From the NCBI RefSeq assembly GCF_018380615.1, contig NZ_JAGYVZ010000037.1, forward strand, positions 1-35,376: 35,376 nucleotides of DNA, written 5' to 3'. The notes below the pieces were generated by a model. The model ran no database searches. It saw only the letters and a program-made list of their open reading frames with translations, and had not been told where the DNA came from. A program made the translations under genes and the position numbers. The DNA comes from Flavobacterium psychroterrae (GTDB lineage Bacteria; Bacteroidota; Bacteroidia; Flavobacteriales; Flavobacteriaceae). The stretch's first letter is position 1, and the number at the start of each line of letters is the position of its first letter. Shown here piece by piece: positions 7,198-15,167 of this stretch.

Positions 7198-9231
7198 ATG
7201 ACAACTAATAAATCCACATCGTTGTTTGAAAGCAAACAGGTAAAAGAAGCCTTAGTGCAATCTTTTGTGAAGCTGAATCCAAAAATGATGATCAAAAATC
7301 CGGTAATGTTTACCGTTGAAATAGGAACTGCCATTATGCTTGCTGTTTGTGTTTCCATTTTAATGGGAGCAACAGATCAGGGTAGTTTTATCTATAACTT
7401 AATAGTGTTTTTAATCTTATTAGCAACGCTTTTGTTTGCCAATTTTGCTGAGGCTATTGCCGAAGCCAGAGGAAAAGCACAAGCGGATAGTTTAAGAAAA
7501 ACACGTGAAGAAACTCCTGCCAGACAAATTTTACCTAACGGAGATATCAAAAACATCAGTTCATCTGAATTGAAAAAAGGAGATATTTTCGTTTGTGAAG
7601 CCGGAGATTTAATTGCAACCGATGGTGAAATTATCGAAGGTTTGGCTACTATCGACGAAAGTGCTATTACAGGAGAAAGTGCTCCAGTAATTCGGGAAGC
7701 TGGTGGTGATAAATCATCTGTAACCGGAGGAACAAAAGTACTGTCTGATAAAATTAAAGTAATCGTAACCTCTGAACCTGGTGAAAGCTTTCTGGATAAA
7801 ATGATTGCTTTGGTTGAAGGTGCAAGCCGTCAGAAAACACCAAACGAAATTGCTTTAACTATTTTGTTGGCAGCATTTACGCTAATCTTCGTGATTGTTT
7901 GTGTTACCCTAAAACCATTCGCAGATTATGCGAAAGCACCTATCACAATTGCTGCTTTCATCGCCTTGTTCGTTTGTTTAATTCCAACGACAATTGGTGG
8001 TTTGTTATCAGCAATTGGTATTGCAGGAATGGACAGAGCGTTGCGTGCCAATGTGATCACAAAATCAGGAAAAGCGGTTGAAACTGCAGGAGATATTGAT
8101 GTATTGCTTTTGGATAAAACCGGAACAATCACGATTGGAAACAGAAAAGCAACTAATTTTTATCCTGCAAAAGGCGTTTCTCAGGAAGATTTTATAAAAT
8201 CTGCTGTGTTAAGTTCATTGGCAGATGACACTCCGGAAGGGAAAAGTATCGTGGAACTGGCAGGAGCCGAAACTGCCAATAAATTATCTATTGAAGGTGC
8301 TACTTTAATCAAATTTACCGCTGAAACCAGAACTTCCGGAGTTATTTTAAAAGACGGAACCAATATTAGAAAAGGTGCTCAGGATGCTGCAAAAAACATT
8401 TCACTTCAGGCCGGAAATGCTTTCCCTGAAGATACTGCACAAAAAGTAATTGATATTTCGTCTAAAGGTGGAACGCCTCTAGTTGTAATTAAAAACAATC
8501 AGGTTCAAGGTGTTATCGAATTGCAGGATATCATTAAAACGGGAATGAAAGAACGTTTTGACCGTTTGCGAAAAATGGGTGTAAAAACGGTGATGGTTAC
8601 CGGAGATAATCCGCTTACGGCGAAATTTATTGCCGAAGCTGCAGGTGTTGATGATTTTATTGCCGAAGCGAAACCTGAGGATAAAATGAACTACATCAAA
8701 AATGAGCAAAACCTGGGTAAACTGGTTGCCATGATGGGTGACGGAACGAACGATGCTCCTGCCCTTGCGCAAGCGAATGTGGGTGTTGCGATGAACAGCG
8801 GAACTCAGGCTGCGAAAGAAGCCGGAAACATGGTCGATCTTGATAATGACCCAACAAAACTTATTGAGATTATCGAAATTGGAAAACAGCTTTTAATGAC
8901 TCGCGGAACTTTAACTACTTTTTCTATTGCAAATGACGTTGCGAAATATTTTGCTATTGTTCCTGCTCTTTTTATTACTGCGATTCCTGCGCTTGAAGGA
9001 TTGAATATCATGCGTTTACACAGCCCTGAAAGTGCTATTTTATCAGCGGTAATTTTTAATGCAATCATCATTCCGATATTGATTCCATTAGCATTGAGAG
9101 GTGTTGATTATAAACCAATCGGTGCAAGTGCCATCTTAAAAAGAAACCTTTTGATTTATGGTTTAGGTGGATTGATTGTCCCTTTTATCGGAATTAAATT
9201 AATTGATTTGATCGTTACCTTCTTTATTTAA
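7198..9231 (+). CDS. kdpB: KdpB, P-type ATPase subunit of KdpFABC
   Basis: 677 residues (E. coli 682). It hydrolyses ATP through an aspartyl-phosphate to drive K+ uptake with KdpA. The phosphorylated aspartate is D306 in DKTGTIT. The actuator motif TGES is at 158-161; its serine corresponds to E. coli S162, the residue phosphorylated to inhibit the complex at high K+. MVTGDNP and the hinge motif GDGTNDAPAL near 515-525 are intact. The membrane motif around IPTTIGGLLSAIG (262-274) is typical of the Kdp branch. The start ATG lies after a 133-bp repeat; the stop codon overlaps the next inverted repeat. Confidence 0.98.
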   Translation: MTTNKSTSLFESKQVKEALVQSFVKLNPKMMIKNPVMFTVEIGTAIMLAVCVSILMGATDQGSFIYNLIVFLILLATLLFANFAEAIAEARGKAQADSLRKTREETPARQILPNGDIKNISSSELKKGDIFVCEAGDLIATDGEIIEGLATIDESAITGESAPVIREAGGDKSSVTGGTKVLSDKIKVIVTSEPGESFLDKMIALVEGASRQKTPNEIALTILLAAFTLIFVIVCVTLKPFADYAKAPITIAAFIALFVCLIPTTIGGLLSAIGIAGMDRALRANVITKSGKAVETAGDIDVLLLDKTGTITIGNRKATNFYPAKGVSQEDFIKSAVLSSLADDTPEGKSIVELAGAETANKLSIEGATLIKFTAETRTSGVILKDGTNIRKGAQDAAKNISLQAGNAFPEDTAQKVIDISSKGGTPLVVIKNNQVQGVIELQDIIKTGMKERFDRLRKMGVKTVMVTGDNPLTAKFIAEAAGVDDFIAEAKPEDKMNYIKNEQNLGKLVAMMGDGTNDAPALAQANVGVAMNSGTQAAKEAGNMVDLDNDPTKLIEIIEIGKQLLMTRGTLTTFSIANDVAKYFAIVPALFITAIPALEGLNIMRLHSPESAILSAVIFNAIIIPILIPLALRGVDYKPIGASAILKRNLLIYGLGGLIVPFIGIKLIDLIVTFFI

Positions 9232-9307
9232 GGTTCTAAGATGCTAAGTTTCTAAGGTACTAAGAAAAAAACCTCAGAAACTTAGCTCCTTAGTCCCTTA
9301 GAACCTT
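9230..9307. repeat. Inverted repeat in the kdpB-kdpC gap
   Basis: AAGGTTCTAAG (9230-9240) pairs with CTTAGAACCTT (9297-9307), and inside them CTAAGTTTCT (9244-9253) pairs with AGAAACTTAG (9276-9285); all arms are perfect. The word CTAAG is repeated several times and appears again just after kdpC (9896-9908). The left arm overlaps the kdpB stop codon. It fills almost the whole spacer and would form a long mRNA stem-loop. Confidence 0.75.
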
Positions 9308-9321
9308 TAAAAACAAACACA

Positions 9322-9885
9322 ATGAAAATATTTTCACTATTAAAATTTACACTGCTTACCGTAATTCTGTTTGCAGTTATTTATCCCCTTGCGATTTACG
9401 GAATTGCACAATTTGCTCCTAATCACGGAAAAGGAGAAACTATTCTGGTTAACGGAAAAGTGGTTGGATACCAAAAAATAGGTCAGAAATTTGATAAGTC
9501 GAATTATTTCTGGGGAAGACCTTCGGCTGTTGATTATAACGCGGCTGGAAGTGCCGGAAGCAATAAAGGACCAAGTAATGCTGAATATTTGGCTTTGGTT
9601 CAAAAAAGAATTGACACGTTTTTAGTTGTTCATCCTTATTTAAAAAAATCGGAGATTCCATCAGATATGGTTACGGCTTCAGGTAGTGGTTTAGATCCGA
9701 ATATTTCTCCTCAAGGTGCTTTGATTCAGGTAAAACGTGTTGCCAAAGAAAGAAAACTTTCTGAAGATAAAGTAAAAGCTTTGGTTGAATCTAAAATTGA
9801 TACTCCAAAAGTTATGGGAACTCCAACAGTGAATGTGTTGGAATTGAATGTGGCTTTAGATGAACTTTCTAAGAAAGGTTCTTAG
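9322..9885 (+). CDS. kdpC: KdpC, accessory subunit of KdpFABC
   Basis: 187 residues (E. coli 190). One N-terminal membrane helix (about 7-30, LLKFTLLTVILFAVIYPLAI) is followed by a soluble domain with the family signatures YFWGRPSAVDYNAAGSAGSN (62-81), DMVTASGSGLDPNISPQGA (115-133) and the final LNVALDEL. KdpC is an essential, catalytically supportive subunit that raises ATP affinity of KdpB. It is the third transporter gene in a kdpF-A-B-C order. Confidence 0.97.
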   Translation: MKIFSLLKFTLLTVILFAVIYPLAIYGIAQFAPNHGKGETILVNGKVVGYQKIGQKFDKSNYFWGRPSAVDYNAAGSAGSNKGPSNAEYLALVQKRIDTFLVVHPYLKKSEIPSDMVTASGSGLDPNISPQGALIQVKRVAKERKLSEDKVKALVESKIDTPKVMGTPTVNVLELNVALDELSKKGS

Positions 9886-9915
9886 GTTTTGAGTCGCTAA
9901 GGTTCTAAGTTTTCT

Positions 9916-10121
9916 CCTGCAAGGTTTTCAAAACCTTGTAGGTGTGATTCTCGAATGTTTTTATACATCTTTTATGTCATTTCGACGAAGGAGAAATCAC
10001 ACTAGTTGAGCACATTTGCTGATACACATTGCGGTTACCTACTTTATGTGATTTCTCCTTCGTCGAAATGACACACTAAATCTTAAAATTCATACCTACA
10101 AGGTTTTGGAAACCTTGCAGG
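9916..10121. repeat. Nested double palindrome in the kdpC-porin spacer
   Basis: The outer pair is CCTGCAAGGTTTTCAAAACC... at 9916-9946 against 10091-10121, near-perfect inverted copies, each of which is also a small palindrome. The inner pair has perfect 27-bp arms at 9975-10001 and 10047-10073, built around TTTCGACGAAGGAGAAATCA, with 45 nt between them. A degenerate single arm of the inner pair recurs at about 10268-10297. The 455-base spacer 9886-10340 carries only this, an RNA-like repeat at 10157-10236 and the porin leader; no gene was seen. Confidence 0.8.
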
Positions 10122-10156
10122 AAAAAAAACTAAAAGCCCTTTTTTACCCCAAAAGG

Positions 10157-10236
10157 CCTAGCCCCGATAGTAGTGGAAATCCTTTTGTGCCGGGGTTCGG
10201 CATAAAAGATTGAAACGGATAGCGGGAAATAGCTCC
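10157..10236 (+). ncRNA. flavo-1-like structured RNA repeat, copy 2
   Basis: Second copy of the element at 45-127, with the conserved flanks CCTAGCCCCGATAG and ATAGCGGGAAATAGCTCC. The central hairpin is TGCCG-GGGTT-CGGCA extended by CTTTT/AAAAG, different in sequence from copy 1 but with the stem kept. It lies within the transcribed spacer between kdpC and the porin gene, so it would be part of the kdp mRNA unless transcribed on its own. Confidence 0.55.
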
Positions 10237-10340
10237 TAAAAAAACTTATTCGGATTGTGTATTTCTGTGCGGAGATTCCTCCTTCGTCGGAATTGACAAA
10301 CTGGATGTAAAATCTACTAATAAAATACCACATTAAAAAA

Positions 10341-11417
10341 ATGAAAAAAATTATACTTACCGCTTTGATCGCTTTCGGTTTTAGCAATTTGCATGCACAA
10401 GAAGAAACAAAAAATCCATTTACGTTTTCGGGATATGTAGAAACTTATTATAGTTATGATTTTGGAAAACCAGAAGATCATACACGTCCAAGCTTTTTTT
10501 ACAATTATAATAAAAGTAATGAAGTAAATATCAATTTGGGTTTGGCAAAAGTGAATTATTCGAAAGATAATATTCGTGGAAATTTTGCTTTAATGGCAGG
10601 AACTTATGCCGAATACAATATGGCGGCTGAACAAGGTTTATTGAAAAATATTTATGAGGCAAATGTGGGTGTGAAGATTTCGCAAAGCCATAATTTATGG
10701 ATTGATGCGGGAATTATGCCAGCGCACATTGGTTTTGAAAGTGCAATTGGAAAAGATTGCCAGACGTTAACCCGAAGCATTTTGGCGGAGAACTCTCCGT
10801 ATTATGAAACAGGAGTTAAAATTGGTTACACATCAGAATCTGGAAAATGGTATTTGGCCGGAATGTATTTGAATGGCTGGCAACGTATTGAGAAAGTAAA
10901 AGGCAATCAAACGCCTGCTTTTGGAACGCAGGTTACTTACAAACCATCGGATAAAGTGGTTTTGAACTGGAGTACTTATGTTGGAAATGAACAACCGGAT
11001 ATTGACAAGAAATGGCGTTATTTTAATAATTTCTATGGGCAATTTAAAGTAACAGATAAAACAAATGTTACGGCTGGTTTTGATGTTGGATCGCAACAAG
11101 CGGCTAAAAATAGTAATAAATACGACACTTGGTTTTCGCCAGTTTTGATTTTGCAATACAAACCAACTGATAAAATTCAGCTTGCGGCTCGTGGCGAATA
11201 TTATAGTGATGAAAAAGGGGTTATTATTACAACAGGAACTCCAAATGGTTTTAAAACTTACGGATTTTCAGCTAACTTTGATTACTTAGTTACTGATAAT
11301 GTAATGTTTAGATTAGAAGCAAGAAATCTTTCTAGTAAAGATGAAATATTTACAAAAGACAATCTTCCAACGGATACGAATGCGTTTGTAACGACTTCGT
11401 TGGCGATTTCATTCTAG
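10341..11417 (+). CDS. Outer-membrane beta-barrel protein (porin-like) in the kdp operon
   Basis: 358 residues. A signal peptide ends at LHAQ (residues 1-19). The rest alternates short amphipathic strands rich in Tyr/Trp and ends in aromatic Phe after ITSLAISF-type residues, as outer-membrane barrels do. It fits the putative beta-barrel porin group (BBP2/OmpL-like), judged by FTFSGYVETYYSYDF at the mature N-terminus and repeated strands such as WYLAGMYLNGWQRI. It sits between kdpC and kdpD on the same strand, suggesting a channel that brings K+ across the outer membrane or a protein co-induced by K+ limitation (inference). The start ATG follows an AT-rich leader. Confidence 0.8.
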   Translation: MKKIILTALIAFGFSNLHAQEETKNPFTFSGYVETYYSYDFGKPEDHTRPSFFYNYNKSNEVNINLGLAKVNYSKDNIRGNFALMAGTYAEYNMAAEQGLLKNIYEANVGVKISQSHNLWIDAGIMPAHIGFESAIGKDCQTLTRSILAENSPYYETGVKIGYTSESGKWYLAGMYLNGWQRIEKVKGNQTPAFGTQVTYKPSDKVVLNWSTYVGNEQPDIDKKWRYFNNFYGQFKVTDKTNVTAGFDVGSQQAAKNSNKYDTWFSPVLILQYKPTDKIQLAARGEYYSDEKGVIITTGTPNGFKTYGFSANFDYLVTDNVMFRLEARNLSSKDEIFTKDNLPTDTNAFVTTSLAISF

Positions 11418-11493
11418 CTTTAAGCTATAGGCTTTAGGCGGTAAGCTTTTAAAACGCGATCCTGCCTAAAGCCTAAAGCTTATTGCTTAAAGC
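11417..11493. repeat. Inverted repeat in the porin-kdpD gap
   Basis: GCTTTAAGC (11417-11425) pairs with GCTTAAAGC (11485-11493) and GGCTTTAGGC (11430-11439) pairs with GCCTAAAGCC (11464-11473); all arms are perfect. It occupies essentially the whole spacer, from the porin stop codon to 8 nt before the kdpD ATG, and would fold just upstream of the kdpD start. Confidence 0.75.
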
Positions 11494-11501
11494 ATATTTT
11501 T

Positions 11502-12623
11502 ATGGAACAGAAAAATAACGCACAGCACTTTCTCGATTTAATTCAGAAATCACGAAAAGGAAAGTTTAAAGTCTACATTGGGATGAGCGCCGGTGTGGGC
11601 AAAACGTATCGGATGTTACAGGAAGCACATTCGCTGTTGAAAAACGGAATTGATGTGAAAATTGGTTACATCGAAACGCATATGCGAAAGGAAACGCATG
11701 AACTTTTATCTGGTTTGCCCGTTATTCCGCGGCGAACCATTTTCTATAAAGGGAAAGAGCTCGAAGAACTTGATGTGCAAGCAATTATCAATCTTAGACC
11801 TGAAGTTGTAATTGTTGATGAATTGGCGCACACGAATGTTGAAGGAAGCAAAAACGAAAAACGCTGGCAGGATGTTCTCGAAATTCTGGAAGCGGGAATC
11901 AACGTAATTTCAGCAGTGAATATTCAACATATCGAGAGTTTAAATGAAGATGTAAAACGTATTACAAACGTTGATGTTCAGGAACGCATTCCGGATAATG
12001 TTTTGAGATTGGCAGATGAAGTCGTGAATATCGATTTGACAGCTGAAGATTTGATTGCACGTTTGAAAGAAGGGAAAATTTATACGGCTGATAAAATTCA
12101 GACAGCTTTGAAGAACTTCTTTAAATCTGACCAAATTTTACAATTGCGTGAATTGGCTTTGAAAGAAGTAGCTAGTCAAGTGGTACGAAAAGTTGAAAGT
12201 GAAGTGCCTAATTTACATGCCTTAAGACATGAAAAATTACTGGCTTGTATTAGTAGTAACGATAAAACAGCTAAAATCGTGATTCGAAAAGCAGCTCGTT
12301 TGGCAAGTTATTATAATGGAAGCTGGTATGTTTTGTATGTAGAAACGCCTAAAGAAAGCAGTACCAAAATCGCATTGGACAAGCAACGTCATTTAATTAA
12401 TAACTTTAAACTGGCGGTGCAATTGGGCGCAGAGGTTATTAAATTAGAGAACAAAAATATTGCAGATGCTATTTTGATCGCGGTGGAAGAAAAACATATT
12501 ACAACTGTGTGCATCGGAAAACCGCATTTGAATTTATTTAAAGTAATTTTGTCTACAACGATTTTCAGACGATTGTTAAACAGTCTGTCTTTATCGAATG
12601 TAGACCTTGTTATTTTATCGTAA
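11502..12623 (+). CDS. kdpD: KdpD N-terminal sensor half without a kinase core
   Basis: 373 residues; full KdpD in E. coli is 894. The KdpD domain has Walker A GMSAGVGKT at 27-35 and VVIVDELAHTN near 102-112, followed from about 235 by a universal-stress-protein-like domain (HEKLLACISSNDKTAKIVIR). No membrane helices, GAF, HisKA or ATPase core follow: the frame ends in VDLVILS at a normal stop. The kinase functions are encoded by the next gene, so this is the soluble sensory half as a separate protein, as known for truncated KdpD proteins in several bacteria. Absence of in-frame kinase remnants after 12623 argues against recent breakage. Confidence 0.93.
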   Translation: MEQKNNAQHFLDLIQKSRKGKFKVYIGMSAGVGKTYRMLQEAHSLLKNGIDVKIGYIETHMRKETHELLSGLPVIPRRTIFYKGKELEELDVQAIINLRPEVVIVDELAHTNVEGSKNEKRWQDVLEILEAGINVISAVNIQHIESLNEDVKRITNVDVQERIPDNVLRLADEVVNIDLTAEDLIARLKEGKIYTADKIQTALKNFFKSDQILQLRELALKEVASQVVRKVESEVPNLHALRHEKLLACISSNDKTAKIVIRKAARLASYYNGSWYVLYVETPKESSTKIALDKQRHLINNFKLAVQLGAEVIKLENKNIADAILIAVEEKHITTVCIGKPHLNLFKVILSTTIFRRLLNSLSLSNVDLVILS

Positions 12624-12631
12624 TTTTTTTT

Positions 12632-12691
12632 ACCATTAAGAGATTAAGAAAGATTAAGCTTTGACTTTATGCGACTTAATAACTTAATGGT
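12632..12691. repeat. Inverted repeat in the kdpD-kinase gap
   Basis: ACCATTAAGAGATTAAG (12632-12648) and CTTAATAACTTAATGGT (12675-12691) are 17-nt inverted copies with two mismatches and 26 nt between. Another gap-filling hairpin of the kdp series. Confidence 0.65.
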
Positions 12692-12725
12692 TCATATATA
12701 AAAAACTTGTTTTTAAATAAACGTC

Positions 12726-14447
12726 ATGAGAATTAAAACTAAATTGAATCTGGGAGTTGGGTTGTTATTTTTAATGATTATCATACTTTCATTAGTAAGT
12801 GGATATTCTGTTTTTTTGATAAAAGCAGACACTGAAAATATTCTGAAAGCGAATTATAATACGCTGGAATATTCGAGAAATATGATTTTGTCTTTGGATG
12901 AAATCAAGATCCGTAACGACGATAAGATTCATACTTTTAAAGAATATCTGGAGAAACAGACGCAAAATGTTACTGAACCCGGAGAAAAAGAAGCTACCGC
13001 TAATCTTGAAAAAAGCTTTGCCTTTTTAGAAAAAAATGGTTCGAATGAAACTCTTAAAACGCAAATCAGACAGGATATTTTTGCAATTATGAAACTCAAT
13101 CTCGATGCCATAAAGCAGAAAAGTGATATCGCCAAACATACTGCCGAAACGGCTAATTTATGGATTGCCATTGTGGGAACTTTGTGTTTTTTAATCGCCT
13201 TTAATTTACTGGTAAATTTACCCAATAATATTGCCAACCCAATTAAAGAATTGACTCAGAGTATTAAGGAAATTGCGAATAAGAATTATTCGGAACGCGT
13301 GCATTTTACCAATCATAATGAATATGGTGATCTGGCAAAATCCTTTAATACGATGGCGCAAAAACTTCAGGAATACAATAATAGTAACTTATACAAATTA
13401 TTCTTCGAGAAAAAACGACTGGAAACCCTGATCAATAATATGCACGATCCTATTATTGGGTTAGATAATGAAGGAGTGGTTTTGTTTGCAAATGATGAAG
13501 CCCTAAAAATTATCGGAATGAAATCTGAAGATGTTATCGGGAAATCGGCTTCTACTTTGGCTTTATCGAATGATTTGATCCGCTCGTTAATCTTGAAAGA
13601 ATTAGCAACTGATTCTCAGAAAAAGCAACCGATGAAAATTTTTGCTCATGGAAAAGAAAGTTATTTTGATAAGGAAACGATCAATATTACGATAACTCCA
13701 ACGGGAGAAGAAAAAGAAATCAATATTGGCGATGTGATTATTCTGCGAAATATTACTTTATTTAAAGAACTGGATTTTGCGAAAACCAATTTTATCGCAA
13801 CCGTTTCACACGAATTAAAAACACCAATTGCTTCTATAAAACTGAGTCTTCAATTACTTCAAAATACCAAAACTGGTGAAATGAATGATGACCAAAAACA
13901 ATTGGTTGAAAGTATTAAAGATGATAGTCAAAGATTATTGAAAATCACAGGCGAATTGCTCAATTTGTCTCAATTAGAAACCGGAAATATTCAGTTGAAT
14001 ATCGAAAAAAGTAATCCATATGCGATTGTAAATTATGCTACCGAAGCTGTAAAGGTTCAAGCCGATCAAAAACAAATTAAATTAATTATTGATGCCGATG
14101 AAAATCTGCAAGATGTAAAAGCCGACAGCGAAAAAACAGGCTGGGTTTTAATTAATTATCTCTCGAATGCCATTACGTATTCTTCTGAAAAAAGCACGAT
14201 TATCATCAAATTAAAAAATGAAAATAATCAGATTGTATTTCAGGTGATCGATACCGGAAAAGGAATTGACGCAAGATACAAAGACAAAGTTTTTGATAAA
14301 TATTTCCAGATCCCGGGAAGTCAAAAATCAGGAACCGGATTGGGTTTAGCAATAAGCAAAGAATTTATTGAAGCACAAAATGGTATTATTGGTGTTGAAA
14401 GTAATTTAGGATTGGGAAGTACTTTTTGGTTTTCGTTGAAAGTGTAA
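12726..14447 (+). CDS. HAMP/PAS sensor histidine kinase, likely kinase of the kdp system
   Basis: 573 residues. Two membrane helices (about 10-33 and 146-166) flank a periplasmic helical sensor region; HAMP at about 168-222, PAS about 230-345, HisKA with phospho-accepting H362 in the SHELKTP motif, and an ATPase domain with N box NYLSNAITYS, G1 DTGKGID and G2 GTGLGLAISK. It is a complete membrane kinase and belongs after the truncated KdpD in the operon. I infer that KdpD and this kinase together sense K+ or turgor and phosphorylate the sigma-54 regulator at 2821-4164; there is no closer response regulator. Confidence 0.92.
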   Translation: MRIKTKLNLGVGLLFLMIIILSLVSGYSVFLIKADTENILKANYNTLEYSRNMILSLDEIKIRNDDKIHTFKEYLEKQTQNVTEPGEKEATANLEKSFAFLEKNGSNETLKTQIRQDIFAIMKLNLDAIKQKSDIAKHTAETANLWIAIVGTLCFLIAFNLLVNLPNNIANPIKELTQSIKEIANKNYSERVHFTNHNEYGDLAKSFNTMAQKLQEYNNSNLYKLFFEKKRLETLINNMHDPIIGLDNEGVVLFANDEALKIIGMKSEDVIGKSASTLALSNDLIRSLILKELATDSQKKQPMKIFAHGKESYFDKETINITITPTGEEKEINIGDVIILRNITLFKELDFAKTNFIATVSHELKTPIASIKLSLQLLQNTKTGEMNDDQKQLVESIKDDSQRLLKITGELLNLSQLETGNIQLNIEKSNPYAIVNYATEAVKVQADQKQIKLIIDADENLQDVKADSEKTGWVLINYLSNAITYSSEKSTIIIKLKNENNQIVFQVIDTGKGIDARYKDKVFDKYFQIPGSQKSGTGLGLAISKEFIEAQNGIIGVESNLGLGSTFWFSLKV

Positions 14448-14504
14448 ATTATTTATATTATTTTGAAAATAAATCTTTAATTTTGAGTAATAAAAGAATT
14501 TGAT

Positions 14505-14741
14505 ATGGATATGACGGCGCAAATAAAAGAGAATTTAATCTCCAGAATTAGAGATTCTAAAGACATGAATTTTTTAAAAGCTCTTCAGACTATTTTTGAT
14601 TCTTCTGAACAAGCTTTATATGAATTAAATCTTGAACAGCAATCTTCTATTGAAACAAGTCGAAATCAAATAAAAAATGGTAAGTTTCACAAAAATGAAG
14701 ATGTAATTTCAGAGATGAAAGAATGGCTAAAAAAGAAATAA
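14505..14741 (+). CDS. Antitoxin-like small protein of a type II TA pair
   Basis: 78 residues, acidic N-terminal half and a helical C-terminus with EDVISEMKEWLKKK, the layout of antitoxins paired with RelE/ParE toxins in Bacteroidota. Its 3' end overlaps the toxin start by 19 nt. No DNA-binding motif stands out, though the N-terminal helices may dimerise. Identification rests mostly on the neighbour. Confidence 0.7.
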   Translation: MDMTAQIKENLISRIRDSKDMNFLKALQTIFDSSEQALYELNLEQQSSIETSRNQIKNGKFHKNEDVISEMKEWLKKK

Positions 14742-15022
14742 TTTGGTCAGAACTCGCCAAACTTGAATTTTCTAATGTTCTAGAGTTTTATGTTTTTAGA
14801 AACGAAAACTCAGATTACAGTTTAAAAATTCTTGAAGAAGTAGAGGATTTGCTAGAAACTCTTTCAGCAAATGAATTTATAGGCAGACTTACTTCGAATA
14901 AAATTACTCGTGTTATTCCCATGAAAGTCTATTTGATTTTTTATGAAATCAATGCAGATCAAATAGAAATATTATCTTTTTGGGACAATCGACAAAACAT
15001 AGAGAAGAGAAAGATAAAATAG
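14723..15022 (+). CDS. RelE/ParE-family toxin
   Basis: 99 residues, the family's normal size. The pattern IIWSELAKLEFSNVLEFY at the N-terminus and VYLIFYEINADQIEILSFWDNRQN at the C-terminus (strand-turn-strand ending in a conserved WDNRQNP-like motif) is typical of the ParE/RelE fold. Such toxins block translation or DNA gyrase; which one cannot be said. It overlaps its antitoxin gene, so the two are co-translated. Both lie between the kdp kinase and a phosphatase gene, the common scattered position of chromosomal TA pairs. Confidence 0.85.
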   Translation: MAKKEIIWSELAKLEFSNVLEFYVFRNENSDYSLKILEEVEDLLETLSANEFIGRLTSNKITRVIPMKVYLIFYEINADQIEILSFWDNRQNIEKRKIK

Positions 15023-15132
15023 TAATTTTATCCTGTAATATTTAGTCAATCTTAATCAAACCATCTCATTTAAAACCAAGTAATTAATATTAGCTTAAGG
15101 TTCAATTAAGTCCAAAATAGTCAGATCAAACA

Positions 15133-15165
15133 TTCGTTATTATTGCAACTTCTAACAATAACGAA
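15133..15165 (+). promoter_or_regulatory. Hairpin immediately before the PAP2 start codon
   Basis: TTCGTTATT (15133-15141) pairs with AATAACGAA (15157-15165), with a further TTG/CAA pairing inside after a small bulge. The stem ends 2 nt before the ATG at 15168. It could limit ribosome access or be a dimeric protein's site; no homologous site was seen elsewhere. Confidence 0.4.
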
Positions 15166-15167
15166 AG

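Noticed and set aside
11502..14447. Frameshifted full-length KdpD
   Set aside because: The spacer contains a structured repeat and the downstream gene has its own membrane helices, HAMP and PAS, unlike the KdpD C-terminal half.
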